From assembly GCF_963576545.1 (NCBI RefSeq), contig NC_083648.1, forward strand, positions 15,398,936 to 15,462,935: a DNA stretch of 64,000 nt, written 5' to 3'. The notes under the pieces were generated by a model, which had not been told where the DNA came from, did not search any database, and saw nothing but the letters and a program-made list of their open reading frames with translations. A program made the position numbers and the translations under genes. The DNA comes from Limanda limanda. Its lineage: Eukaryota; Chordata; Actinopteri; Pleuronectiformes; Pleuronectidae. Positions 18,110 through 34,716 of the stretch are shown piece after piece. How positions within the stretch are numbered: position 1 is the stretch's first letter; every line of letters begins with the position of its first letter.

Positions 18110-20504
18110 CTGAATGAATGAATGTGTGCTGCTATGAAGAAAGATTTGGTCAATTTAGGAAAAGTACCAATCATTATGTGGTTGAGCTGCTATTGAGATG
18201 ATGCTAAAACAAAAAAAATCAACTTATATGGACACTGACAAGCAGAACAATACATTAAAACTGTAGCGTGTAGGGTAGGGTCACATACTGTATGTGGCCT
18301 AGGAAAAATTTGCATTCATACAATTTAAAGAATGTGTCCACATGTGTGGCAGACCGCAATCCCAATGTGGCTTGAGTGATTGGATCTCAGGAGAGAAGTC
18401 TTACACTTTCTCATTTCATTCCCCTTTTCCCCTTTTGGTTTTGCTCCCTGCCTGTTTCATTCTCAGCTGATCCTGGGGTTACTATGCTTCATCAGCAGTG
18501 CCCTATAATGGAATCTCTACTTTAACGTGTTTATCCCCGAACCCTCTACATCCTTCTCCATTTGAGAGCCTTCATTCCTGATCTCCTGCTACTTCCCATT
18601 TCATCCTTGTTTCATGCTTCCCGGCTCTCACTACCTGACCTCAGCCCGCCACCTCCTGCCCCCTCCTGCTCTTCCTCCTCCATCTATCTCCCCTTCCTTT
18701 TTAAACAGGGAGTCATGAATTTATTATGCGAATCAAAATAGAGCAATGACTCTTTGTCCCCTCTCGCTGCATGTCATTGGTCCAGAATAAATTATTCAGC
18801 CACTGTGGTTGAAATTAGGATCAGGAATAGAAAAAAAAAATAAAGGGAATTATTTTGGAGCCGCACTATTCAGGCTATTTTCAACCGCGAGCTGTCAGTG
18901 CCATTCCTGCAGCGCTCACTCTTTCTTCTCCCCCTCTTCTTGCTCTACCTTATTCACTCGCTAACACATGAAGATAGAGCAGATTCTTCTCTGTCCTTGG
19001 GAAGCACTGCGCACTAAGCAGATAGGATGGGATTAGCGGTGGATAAAGCAAGCCTCGTTGATTGTGTGTTTGCTCCATTGTATCCATATAATTGAGGTGT
19101 GCACGCATTCATCCATGTGTGTGTGTGTGTGTGTGTTGGGGTTGTGTGCATATTTGCGTCATCTTCTTAACATTATGTTTTTTGATGAGGTTTTGCATCC
19201 ACCAGTACCCATCCTGAACCTTGCCAGTCAGTATGTGCAGTAAATGGTGATTACTGAAGCTGTTTTGAAGATTTTTTTCGGAATAGCTTTGATGGCACAA
19301 CATGCAACAGACAGTTTATTGCTCCAGCTTTCTCCCTCAAAGACAGCCACTGATCTCATTACGGAGCGCTTGCCGTCTCACTCCGTTTGACTCGCATTGG
19401 ATGTTTGGCTTTTACGATGTGGAATGACAGTTATTGAATGCCCCGAGACAAGTCCCACAAGCTCTCATGCAGTTTAAATTTTATGATATTTTTTACGGAG
19501 ATGGGGAAACAACAGCGGGAGAGTGCTCATCGAGTCACATCAGATTGCCTGCTTGGGATGCAAAATGGTGCGGCAGCTGCAGGCGATCTGCTAACCCTTG
19601 AAAGGCTGCCGCAGAGGCCACCGCGCGGTCAGCCACCTACACGTCTATACATGATCCTCAGTTGGACAAAAACACTGACACACAAGCTCTATGTGCACAT
19701 AAGGTCAATCATGCACCCGGATACACACACATAGATGCAGACGCACACTTGGATGATTCTCCTCGGCCTCCTGGGGCATCATTGAAACTTTTCAGCTGTG
19801 ACCTCGCTAAGAGATGGAAGGGGAGCGAGATGAGCATTTGAGGAAGCGAGAATGAGAGAGGGAGGGAGCACTTGAATTTGAACCGGCTGCTCCCTGGGGA
19901 GAACTCCCATCATCTCTGTGTGTCTTCAATGCCCGAGTCCCACAGCTTCCTTTAAGAGCGGGAGGACCCTCACGGATCTAATATTCTCTCAGGGAAACTC
20001 GTCTGCCATCATCAACTTTATAGCTGCATTTTTTAGAGGGACAATTTTTTGGTGAATCAGTAGCAAAGCATTTCTTTTATATGGATCCAGTGCTGGACAA
20101 CGAAATTCCTCCAGGGGAAGACAGTTCTTCTTGAGCAATGGATGCACCAGGGGATAAATGTCAGTCATTAGTAATGTTATCATGCTACATTAGGCCTACG
20201 GTTGTGTGTGTTTAAAAGAAGATTTCAGGTTTGGAAATTAGGTCTTGATTCTTATTTTCCCAGTTTTGCCAAATATTTCTCTCCATATGAAGGCGCTTAT
20301 TTGTTGTAATTAAAAAATCTGTGAATATGGCAACGACAGATATTCAGTTAAATCAGTTTCACTGCGAGGTCCTCTAGCAGCTGTTCTGGGGCGATCACAC
20401 AATCCCCCCCAGCAGATGGAGTTTACCCAGTTGTCCTAGAATTATATTCAAAAATATAAATATAAATACCCTTGCTTCTGAGCAGGATAAAAACAATTAC
20501 TATA

Positions 20505-20655
20505 ACACACCATTAACACACTGCCGGCACGACCATCAAGGGCAATTAAGGGGTTCAGTATCTTGCCCAAGGACACTCCGTGATGCAGAACCCCCCCCCC
20601 CCTTCTTGTTAGTGGCTGACCCCCATACCTCCTGGGCCACAGCTGCCAAAATCTC
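20505..20655. repeat. Teleost interspersed repeat fragment
   Basis: Contains GGGGTTCAGTATCTTGCCCA, then AGGACACTCC, a C12 run, and TTAGTGGCTGAC...CCTCCTGGGCCACAGCTGCC. This word order (GGGTTCAGT-CTTGC-CAAGGACACT ... CCTCCTGAGCCACAGCCGCC) is a very common dispersed repeat in fish genomes. I recognise the pattern but cannot assign the family name. Confidence 0.55.
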
Positions 20656-22238
20656 ATCAATGCCGGCTTTAGCCTCAATCCAGCAAAGATTTCTTACCTA
20701 TCATGTGTCTTGTCTATAGTCAAGGTCAAAATTGATCCAGACATTGTGTCCATTCATTCATTCTCCTCCTGCATTTAAATTTTTTTAAATATGACCAACC
20801 TCCTTCATGTTTGGTAAATCCTACAGCAAAATAATCAAAGTGTTAATTCTTCACCTCAGCAGTGCTCAGCAGTGCAACCATCAACACATTGGAGTATGTG
20901 AGCATTTGATTATGATGCTGGAGCAATTTGTTGTTAAATCTTTATCTTGTGTCTTTTCTAGTTCTATTTGCCTGAGACACATAGACACAAAGAGAATTTG
21001 CAAAAAGGAGGACAAAGGTGCTAGGACCCAGCATTTTACTTAAATGCTTCGGTTGAGGGAGATTGGATAATATAAAGTGTCAGGAAAGGAAAACATGGTG
21101 ACAAGAAAACAGGTTGACATTTGGACCCACTTCAAATACTCAGAGAATGAGTGAGAGTGCAGCTCAGAATCACCAGAAGGAAAAACCACAAACCTGAAGA
21201 GACGCCTCAAAGTGCAACTAATGCTAAGGTGTCAAATAACATGACTTTATTCTTAAACATATTTTGTCTTTAAACCACTAGAATTATCTTATATATTTTT
21301 TACATACATTTTCCAAAATGTTTCCAACAATATTCAAACCCAGAGAAATCCCCAATTTTGTTCACTATAACGGGAAGTTTTATTCTGGTCATCTTTTAAT
21401 TGCTTCATATTGGCTTTACTCGTTGCTTTGTCCGTCTCTGCTGTAACGTCTCGGGCAAACAACAAATGACAAAGGAAAAACACACTGCTAGTCAGTTAGC
21501 CATTCTGCAGTTTTTTCCTTCCACTGTTTGCATTAGTCACTCGTAGTGATTCACGATTATTCATAACTGTTTGTTGTGTAACATGTATACAAATTCTGTT
21601 ATTTATATACAAGACAATCTAGAACAACACTCTGCACACCAGGGTCACGGTGCATTAATATAATTTTCAGGCTTCATTGTTAAAATCATCTGAATTAGAT
21701 CGAATTCTTGAGAATAATCTCACACAGGTTTAATCGAACTGGTTTTTGACTAAAATAAGATAAAAAATAATATGAGGTTGTACTTCACAAGATTAAAAAT
21801 CACATTACTAAAACTATGATTAAGTTTAAAATTGACTGACAGGATTATTTGCTATCGATCGGCAAATCAACCCTCAACTCTCCCTAAACCTGTCAACCAG
21901 CAGCTCCTCGCCCAGAGCTGTGTCTCCTCTGGCTCGGCCTGCCTTTAATATCCTCCTCTTATTTATCGTCCCTTTCGGCGTGTGAGAGTGTGTTTTTCCT
22001 ACCATTTTACCTTCTTCTCACTTCTCCAGCGTTCCTTATTTTTGCAACTGCTTTCATGACCTTTGCAGAAACTTCCTCCCTTGTGATCTGTCTCCTCTGC
22101 CTCCTCCGCCTCCTCCTACTCTTCACTGTAATCGGTTTCTCTTCGCCACCTTGCTCTGCAGTGTTTACAAAGCCTTCGCAAGCATAGAGGTGTGTACATA
22201 ACATGTACGCGTGTGTGTGCATGTGCGTGCGTTTGTTA

Positions 22239-22266
22239 GAGAGAGAGAGAGAGAAAGAGAGCGAAA

Positions 22267-22328
<62 letters not shown>

Positions 22329-22329
22329 G
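22239..22329. repeat. Interrupted (GA)n microsatellite
   Basis: A GA-rich tract with AAGAGA, GCGAAAGGAA and GCGA interruptions, about 90 bp. Confidence 0.95.
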
Positions 22330-22678
22330 TGGATTATACATCCCCCCCTGGGATCTCTGGTGAGAAGAGGATCCAGGAGGTGTGATGATCACCTAACGTC
22401 TTGTGGAGCAACCGCCACACGCACACACACACGCACACACATGCTTTTTGGTGTTGTACAACCACATGCTGGACAGTTTTATCAGTGCTCTGAGATTGTT
22501 GCCTTTGTTTCCTCAGTACAAAGGACGCAGTTCTCTCCTCCACATCCACCGCTTCCTTTTATTCTGTATCTCCTTCCCTGTCACTCCCCGTTTCTCTCCC
22601 CTCCCCACATCATCCATTGGCGTTTTTAACTGCCTTTACCTCTCATAGCAGCACACATTCATTCATTCAATCCCTCCT

Positions 22679-22680
<2 letters not shown>

Positions 22681-22742
<62 letters not shown>
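22681..22742. repeat. (CT)n microsatellite
   Basis: About 31 uninterrupted CT units, 350 bp from the (GA)n tract at 22239 and of opposite polarity. Confidence 0.97.
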
Positions 22743-22747
<5 letters not shown>

Positions 22748-25700
22748 CCCTCTCTCCTACCACTCCGTCATCCCCACATCTGAAACGGCAGTGACGGCTC
22801 CCATTGGTTGTGACGGCAGAACAGGCAGCCAATAAGCTTTGGGCCTAACAGGGTCACTATTGTCCATGAAGCAGCGCAATTACTCTGCCGTCTCCATCGC
22901 TGCCATGTATGCATATGCACTGCTTCCCCATCGTCCTTGTCCCTGCACTTCACATTTCCACTGTACATGAATATCCTTTCTGGTCATATGTTTTATTAAC
23001 AGCAGCTCGAATGAGAGCAAAAGGTCACTTTATAGGCTGGTGGCTTATTTCGAGTCCATTCTTGAGATTTCCCACAGTTTTTAGACAGGATGTAGTTCTA
23101 AGACTAAATAGAGAAATCACATTGGAGTCTGGGAGGGAATTTAAGGCATATTCACGATCAGGTTATGCATTCAGGTCAAAACTCTGCACATATTCATCAT
23201 GAATTCCTTCAGTGTGAATCTGGCACCCCGCTGCTCTTCAAAGACTGGTGAAGGAAAACTGTCACACTCCTCCCCTCCCCCTCCTTTCTGCCTCCTCTTC
23301 TTCTCGCTGTTTACTTCTCACACCCGTCGTAGATTAGTACCACATACCAGTCCTTCACTCACTCACACAGGTTTTCTCATTTCCCCTGTGGACACAAGTG
23401 GCCTTTTCACTCAGCAAAAAACGGCCACTGGAGCCATTTTACATATTTGACGCCTCTTGTTATAAACCGAGGATGTTTGAAATAATAGATTCTCAGGCTG
23501 TTGTGTTCTCGAGCATCATCAGGATTCCTCCGCCTCAGTCGCTGGCGTGTGATTGAGCATCGGGCCCTAATTTGCATCATTTGATTCTCTCAACTGTGGA
23601 ACGGCTTTGACCTTCCTCCATCATTAGTGACGGAGTGAGACGGAGTGTCCCCCTCCAAACCCACTATTTCTTCTCCTCCTCCTTTCATCCATCACATTCA
23701 ATTCTTTCCCGTCCTCCATGTCCATCATCTCTTTTTTCCCACCCCACACCCAGATCTATCCACTGCACATACTGCGGTCCTATTTACACTCATCTTTTTC
23801 AGTCACCTTCAATTTTTTTTCGTCACACTTCTTTTCTTGTATTTGCACCCGTCTGGTTCTCTGTGGCTTATCGCGGAGGCACCGGCTGTCTCGGTTTTAA
23901 ATTCCCTCTTTGGCGTTCACCTATTTAACGAGCTGGAGAATAGAATTTTTCAATTTTAATTTTTCCGTCTTGATTCCAAAGGGATAGGAAACACTCCCAC
24001 GTTCTATAAAACACTCACAAACATGTGCACGCAAACACACACACAAACTCGCACACTTCTAGCATTACAGGGTAAAAAAGGGGCCGTTGCCTTTCAGGTG
24101 AGACGTCTCCAGGGAAATGTTTTCCTTCGCAGAAATTGCCTGGCTATCATCACAATCTGCAGCTGCTCGGTTGGTGCCGAGAAGAAGACGTGATTTTACT
24201 TCCCAATGACCAGCCCGTGGGATCGCCCCACCATTTTGTTATCTGGAAACTCATTAGCCTTTAGAAAGGAAATGACAACCTTCATATCCCATCTCGGATC
24301 TGGTAATCAGAGCTGTGATGACAGAATGTCTTGTTTGCATGAAGATGAGGTTTGTTATCATTTTGCAACAATAACAGACCACATTTATCAACATGACCCA
24401 CAAGAAGAAAAAAAAAATTCACCGACGGGGTGGAGAGGACTAAATGGGGTATTTCTTGTTTTGCACAAACATGAGGAAATACCGTCAAATACAGCTGCTG
24501 CTGGTGACCAAGATTTTTGGAAGCTTGTGTCAGATAATTAATGAGTCATTTCAATCCAGTCGGTAATAAGGCCACGGATCCCCAAAGGGCGAGACTAATT
24601 CAAGGCTGTTCAGTCACTTGTCATAGTGTGTGTCACTCAAAATGATTGGTGTCTGCATGTGTGACTTTTTTTTCTCCGAGACGGGTCAAGTTTGATTAAA
24701 TGATTTCATCTCCCTGCTATTGTCAACTCTTTCTCTCACACGACTCACACTGCTCGGTAATGGTGCAATAATCCCCACACTTGCCGGCTAATTACACCCC
24801 AGGATAAACAATTGCCACAGTAAACGTGTTTCCCGTAATACACTTATAGAAAGAGCTATGCAAACACGGGCTTAGACGCGTGCATGCACAGGCGCAATTT
24901 GTGCAGCTTTGAGAAGCTTCAGCAGTGCACATACCAGACTTAATAACTTGTAAGTCTTATATCTGCCTATCAGCTGGCGGGCGTCCAAATCTCTGAACTG
25001 CAGAGGAAGCTTTTTGTCTCTCCTGACAAAAAACACGTTATGGCGCTTATACAGTAACGTATAACACAGGCAGCACATTTCAACACAACACACATCTGGG
25101 TTCAGAGCTGACTCTGAAAGAAAAGGCTGATTTTGTACATCTGTCAGCATGAGGAGAACGAGGTCTGAGGCAGCTCCTACCAGCTCGCTAATGAGACAAA
25201 GTCCCATACTGGATATAACAGAGCCACACTTGTCGTTGCCATTTAAGTGCTGAATACACATGAATAAGGTTAAAATGTGCAGGCAAGGAAAGAATCGCTC
25301 AATTAGAGGAACAAATGCGACAAATGCAAATTTCCATCGTCTTGTGAATCCACGACAACGTCTTTCTGTTTCTAATCCTTCGCTTCTGAGGAGCTGAACG
25401 GAGAGATTACATATGTGGCCTGAGCATGAATAGACATGTGAGTCAGAGCTGCCTATAGAACATAAGTGAATGTTTAGAGTTCAGTGATTTAGTGATCATG
25501 GGTGGGGGACTTATTTTGGGACGTAATTCAATCCGTCCCCTCTTTTAGCCCCGGCATGCTGCTAATGTCGCCCGACTGATCTGAAATGAACACTGCCCCG
25601 GAGATTTATAATAGCACCGTGACCCCTGAACCTGCCGCTCCCATGACTTCCTCAAGAGTAAAAGAGGGGAGTGTGGTGTCACGTGGTATAATTAGTGTGT

Positions 25701-27344
25701 GTGAGGGTTTATTATGACTGTGGCTTTGCTATGACTATAGGTGAGAGTGAAACCCCCTGAAGCTGTAACACCTGAGCAGAGACCAAATGGCTGCAGGCAA
25801 GGTTACCGATCTAATAAGCCACATTCCTGCGCTGCCCTCCGGTGATTGTTTACTATACTATATGTACCTGCATGTGTGTCTGTGTCTGTTTGTGTCTCTT
25901 CATGTGTCGGTGCTCTCAGTGTGTGCAGCCATGTGCTCTGGTTTGAGCCAGAGAAAAGCAGGTCAAAACACTGCAGGGTGTGAGAATCATCGGTGCAGCT
26001 ACAGCTAATTAGAGGTGCCAGGCCTTCGAGTAAAACAAAAGGATCTGTGTTCATTAAAACGTGAAGACTGACATGAAACCCACCGCTCTTTGTTTTCAAA
26101 ACATGACATTTTGGATGAGTTTAAAAGGCCAGAGTAGAACCACAACATTTCTATTAGTCTCATCCAAGGAAAACAAATTGTAGTCTTTTTAACTGAGAGA
26201 CTTTTATCCACGATTAAACATTAAGATTTTACCACACTACAAACAGGAAGTGAAGTACACCAAACCACGCAATCCCCTGAGGCAAAAGATCTGGTCTATT
26301 GAGAATTTCCATGATGTGCTTTTCCCGCCCTTTCAGTTGTCCCCTAGCAACAGAGCCGCAGTTGGACACGACCAGAAAGTTTCAATTCCATATTTTACGT
26401 GCCTACCGTCAGCTGCCAAGTTGAGTTAAAGCCTAAAACTTACATTTAATAGTGTAGTCTTTGGACGTCTCTTCTCTTGGCGCCTCCATTTGTCTCCACA
26501 AAAGTTGGTACCTGAGTGCTGGGATAGGTTGGCGAGAGAAGGATCCATCTGTGGGAGATTTATTTGTCTGAGGGAAAAATGTTGCATTTGTCTGTGGCAT
26601 TTGAGGGAGCCTTCGAAATGGGACAGCATCATCACGCTACTGTGACATGATCAGTCTTCAAATGCAGCCTCCGGAGTATGGAGCCCCTGAATTGAGACAC
26701 AGTGTGTACATAATGATGGACGACATGACAGTTCCCTTAAAGTGAAGCAAATCCATCTGCAAGTGTAAACTGACATCGACCTTATACGGGATATTTTTGG
26801 CGTATTTGTACAAAAGGAGGAAGTGTCGCCCATCTTCATTTGCAGTCTTTGAAAAGAACCGATACTCCTGTCTGAACAAAGTACATTTATAAAATACATT
26901 CCACAATATACATTGATGTAATTTCATGACAATGTGTTTGCTTCATAAGGGTCAGTATTAAAAACTTGCCGCAGAGACGCAACAGATGTGATGCTACGAG
27001 GTTACAGATAACTTCATAGATGTTTGTTCTACTTTTGAAGAGAACAATCTGTGTTTGAAGTGATTGTTCAGATGCCTCTGCGTTTTGTTTCTGTTTTTGC
27101 CTTTAATCGTGCCGTCCCTCTGTGTTTATTTATCACATCTGTCAAACGAAGGACTCTCTTCAGCTGTCAGATTATGCCATTGAAGAAAATGAGGAAGCAA
27201 ACCCAGAGGGAGATGGAAAAGAAAGAGAAAGTATTTGTGTGTGAGCACAAAACCTTGCATATCTTTGTAAGGATCATTTTGAGTATACACCTTACATAGT
27301 GAGGACAAGTTGGACATGTTTTCAAAGGGCTTTGTTTGGGTTAA

Positions 27345-27430
27345 AAGTAAGGGGTTAGAATTGGGTTTAGGTTAGATGTTGGGGTAGGGTAAGGGATTTA
27401 GTTTTTCTGGATAAGGTTAGGGTAGGACTA
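27345..27430. repeat. Degenerate GGTTAGGG-like stretch
   Basis: Repeated short G/T/A words (GGGGTTAG, GGGTTTAGGTTAG, GGGGTAGGGTAAGGG, GGTTAGGGTAGG) resemble degenerate telomere-like or GGTTAGG minisatellite DNA. There is no regular period, so this is only a low-complexity call. It lies just left of dispersed repeat copy B. Confidence 0.4.
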
Positions 27431-27453
27431 TTAACCAATTAAATGAGTGTCCC

Positions 27454-27514
27454 CACTAAAGCCGTTTTCAAACATGACCTTGGGGTACAATCTGGAGAAT
27501 TGGTTACGGAGTTT
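27454..27514 (+). repeat. Dispersed repeat copy B (about 60 bp core)
   Basis: Begins CACTAAAGCCGTTTTCAAAC and shares AGAATTGG and GGAGTTT at matching spacing with copy A (17712-17771), in the same orientation. Downstream sequence diverges between the copies. Confidence 0.6.
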
Positions 27515-29213
27515 ACCCAGAATTCACTTTTCACACATGCACAACACAGCGGGAGGTTCTCTGCATCATCAAATCATCCTCATTATTCATTATTCAGTGG
27601 AGAGGTGGAGCAGCCGGGTGCAGCAGACAGAGACAGGAAGTGACATATTAACTTTGCTGCGGAGATCACGTGATTTTCTTGACAACACACTGACACCGGT
27701 GTCAGCTCTCATCACCACAAACTTTCTTGACATCAAGTTAGAATTACAAGAATGGGCATGTGTATGTGTGTGTGTGTGTGTGTCTGTGTGTATAGGTTTA
27801 CATGTAGGACTCTAGTTAAATCTATTTTGGGTGCAGAGGGGATTTTTCATAAAGGTTGAAATAACCCGTGCTCTGAAAGCTGAGACACTGACAACTATTT
27901 AGCACTTAGATTAGTTATTACGAATTCTCCAAAAAAATTACATTCTTCTGAAGCCACTTATCATTATAATCCGTCCGACTAGACGGGATCAACCCCATCA
28001 AGATATGCGGTTCTCTGTTTCGACAGGTGGACGGTTCAGCTTTCACACAGTTTCTCTCTCTGGCTGTGTTTGCATTTGAGCTCCGAGAAAATAATTACAG
28101 CAGGAGAGAAAGATTGATGAGCAGATACAGAGGAGTGAAGCATGCCCACACACACACACACACACCCACCCACACTTCATTGATGTTTGTCATGGAGTTG
28201 ATTATCTGGACTACACAGCACTGTTGCTCATTATAACAAGGAGCAAAATAACAAAGCCTGCGCTGAGTGGGAGCAAAATCAAGCAAGGAACACGGCAACA
28301 CAAGACTTCAAAGACGAGGAGCGAAAAGATTGTATCTGTCTCAGTGTGCATGTTCACAGGGACACGGCTGATGCAAAATCTTACCGACAAAAGTATGATA
28401 GAAGCAGCAAGAACAGTTCCGTCTCAATACCAACCAGGTGTGCATCAGACGCTTGCAGCAGCCAGTGATCAAATTAACTCCGACATCGAAGCATTCAGGT
28501 AGTTTCTCTGGTTTTTGGGGAATTTCGTTCAAGCTGAGACATAAGCATGGAAAGCTTTGGTAGATTTCATATCCCATTATTATTCGCAAATTTGACTCAT
28601 TTCAGATTTATTCTGATGGTGCTATTAAATTAACAAACTAAAATAACTTTATTTCATGATTTTGATGATGTTTTTACTCTTCGTGTTTGTGCATTAAATG
28701 TTGTATTTGTTCATAGTCTCTTAAGCTACTTGTTAAGTGTTGGGTTGTGGCTGTAAAACACTTTTTATCCGTCTGTGTCTGTGTATCTCTGCTTCAGCTC
28801 GATCCACAGTTCAGCCAATACTTGACCCTTCCAGATATTCTGCCCCTACATGGTGGAACTCATTGTTAATATTCAAGTTGTGACTGTTTGTGAATAAACA
28901 GAATGTTCTTTGCTGCAGAAGCAAAACTCAGTAAATCTTATTTGTCTGTTTTCGACCTTGTTTGTGCAGAAAAAGGAAACTCAATTGGACGCACTATAAA
29001 CTAGGTTGCACTCAGTAGAATTCATACCTACGCCAAGGGCACTGTCTCGGAATGTTAAAGAAAATTATTAAAAAGTTCCTGCATCTTCTCCTTTGTCTGG
29101 ATCCGCAGCGAAATGTATAACTGTACAGCGCCTGAAAAATGCCCACACCTCTCTGGAACCACATTTAAACAATATATTTGTCCAGATCCACGCTAAAATG
29201 CTCAGATTTTAGT

Positions 29214-29214
<1 letters not shown>

Positions 29215-29294
<80 letters not shown>
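29215..29294. repeat. (CTAT)20 tetranucleotide microsatellite
   Basis: Twenty perfect CTAT units, 80 bp, followed by an imperfect GATAGTGATAG tail. Pure tetranucleotide arrays of this length are normally highly polymorphic. Confidence 0.98.
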
Positions 29295-33156
<3,862 letters not shown>

Positions 33157-33169
33157 ACATGAAGATTTT
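33157..33169. repeat. 13-bp L1 target-site duplication, left copy
   Basis: ACATGAAGATTTT, identical to 39228-39240. It runs directly into the poly-T (poly-A on the element's strand) that marks the L1 3' end. The last four T can be counted either to the duplication or to the tail. Confidence 0.93.
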
Positions 33170-33588
33170 TTTTTTTTTTAACTTATTTTTTATTTGGTTT
33201 TCAACAAAACAATATGCATGTCCAGACAGTTACTTTCTTTGTCCATTTTTCAATTGTATACAATATTGTTATACATGGCATTCAAGTATAGTGTGCAATG
33301 CATAGAAGAAACAACAAACATCAAACAGTGCTCACTCCAAGAGAAAAAGAGGGGGGATAAAAATAAGAATAGATGATTGATTGCATACATAATATATTCA
33401 ATTAAACGAGGAAAGAAAAAAGCAAAACAAGTAAATGAAAACAAAACCAGGGATAAAGAAATAGTTATTGTCCACTCCAGAATGTAGTTTCATAGATGCT
33501 ATATATGCTTTTCCGAGAGGATGATGTATGGTGTACGTAAGTAGGGAGAGTTGACAGATAGCCGCACAATCAGAGGCCCAGAGCGATA

Positions 33589-34716
33589 TTAATTAGTAAC
33601 CCTCATTGTATTAAAAAACGCATAGACAGGACCCCATCGTTTAGTAAAGATAGACTTTTGGAGCCTTAATGAATATGTGATTTGCTCCATTTGGTAGATG
33701 TCCCATACTTTTTGGGTCCATATATTATATGTGGGTGGGTCTGGTTTTAACCATTTGATGGTTATACATTTCAATGCTGCTGTGAGTAGTATGTTTAGCA
33801 GGTATTCTTTGGCCCTCCCATTCAGGCCTTCAGGTATTGCTCCCAGTAGTGCTACTGTGGGGTCTTGCGGGATGTCCTGTCGGAATATCTCTTTGAGGGC
33901 ATCAAAGACTTCTCTCCAATATGTGTTTAACTTAGGGCAGAGCCAGAATATATGTGTGTGATTGGCAGAAAGTGTTCCACAGTTCCGCCAGCACAAGTTG
34001 GAATGAGTCGGGCCTATCTTGGCTAATATTTCTGGTGTTCTGAAGAATCTGGTAATTATTTTCCATTTAAATTCTCTCCAGGTGTTTGAATTTGTAGCTA
34101 GGTGTGCCTCTGTGCACATCCCCTCCCAGGTATTCTGTGGTATGACCACGTTCATTTCCGCCTCCCATCTCTGCTTTATCTGTAGGGAATTATGTAGGTC
34201 CATAGATAGAAATATGTTATAGAGTTTACTTATTGTTTTCTTATCTTCGCTCCCCATCTGTATTTCTATTAAGAACTCCTCTAGAGGGGTTCGTTTTAAA
34301 AGCTTTCCCCACTCTTTGTGTGATGTTAGAAAAGTTCTCAATTGTAGATATCTGAAGAAATCTGTTCTGGGGAGATTAAAATCCCTTTTCAGCTGCTCAA
34401 ATGTCTTGAGGTTGTCCTCATTAAATAGTTGATGCAGGTAGACCAATCCCGTATCTGACCACTTTCTAAAGCCAGTGTCTAGATTGTTAGGTGTGAAGGT
34501 CTTCATAGATCCAATACTTGTGAGTGGTGAAATTAACTTTGGAAGCCCGAAAACAGTCTGTATTTTGTTCCAGATTTTAAGAGTGATCTTAGTCCACTCT
34601 GCTAGTTCTGTTATGGGTGTATCTAAAAATGGTAAGTTTTGTGAGGGCTCTGGGCATAGGTTTTTCTCAATATTAAGCCAGCGAGTGTACGTGCTATTCT
34701 GAATCCACGCTATCAA
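33589..34716 (-). pseudogene. L1 ORF2, C-terminal part (frameshifted from the rest)
   Basis: A 375-codon open frame that continues ORF2 after the frameshift; it has no start of its own and its first codon is TTG. It carries the poorly conserved C-terminal domain of L1 ORF2p, including a cysteine/histidine cluster (CWRNCG ... NHTHIFWLCP) about two-thirds along, comparable in position to the Cys-rich motif of other L1 proteins. It ends at 33589, about 410 bp before the A-tail. Together with the upstream part it gives about 1,257 codons, close to the length of mammalian L1 ORF2p (about 1,275). Confidence 0.9.

Larger units (their letters stand above)
15361..29214. other. Long gene-poor interval
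   Basis: I find no coding exon or RNA gene that I can support in this 13.9 kb. It contains (GA)n/(CT)n tracts (18037, 22239, 22681), a short (AC)n at about 16480-16510, dispersed-repeat fragments (17712, 20505, 27454) and a degenerate GGTTAGGG-like stretch (27345-27430). Pyrimidine-rich blocks (about 18410-18700, 23240-23300, 23640-23800) create spurious frames. Some AT-rich unique blocks, for example 18705-18930 and 24130-24330, have the look of conserved non-coding elements but are unproven. Confidence 0.5.

Noticed and set aside
27345..27430. Interstitial telomere array
   Set aside because: The TTAGGG-like words are irregular with no constant 6-bp period; kept only as low-complexity sequence.
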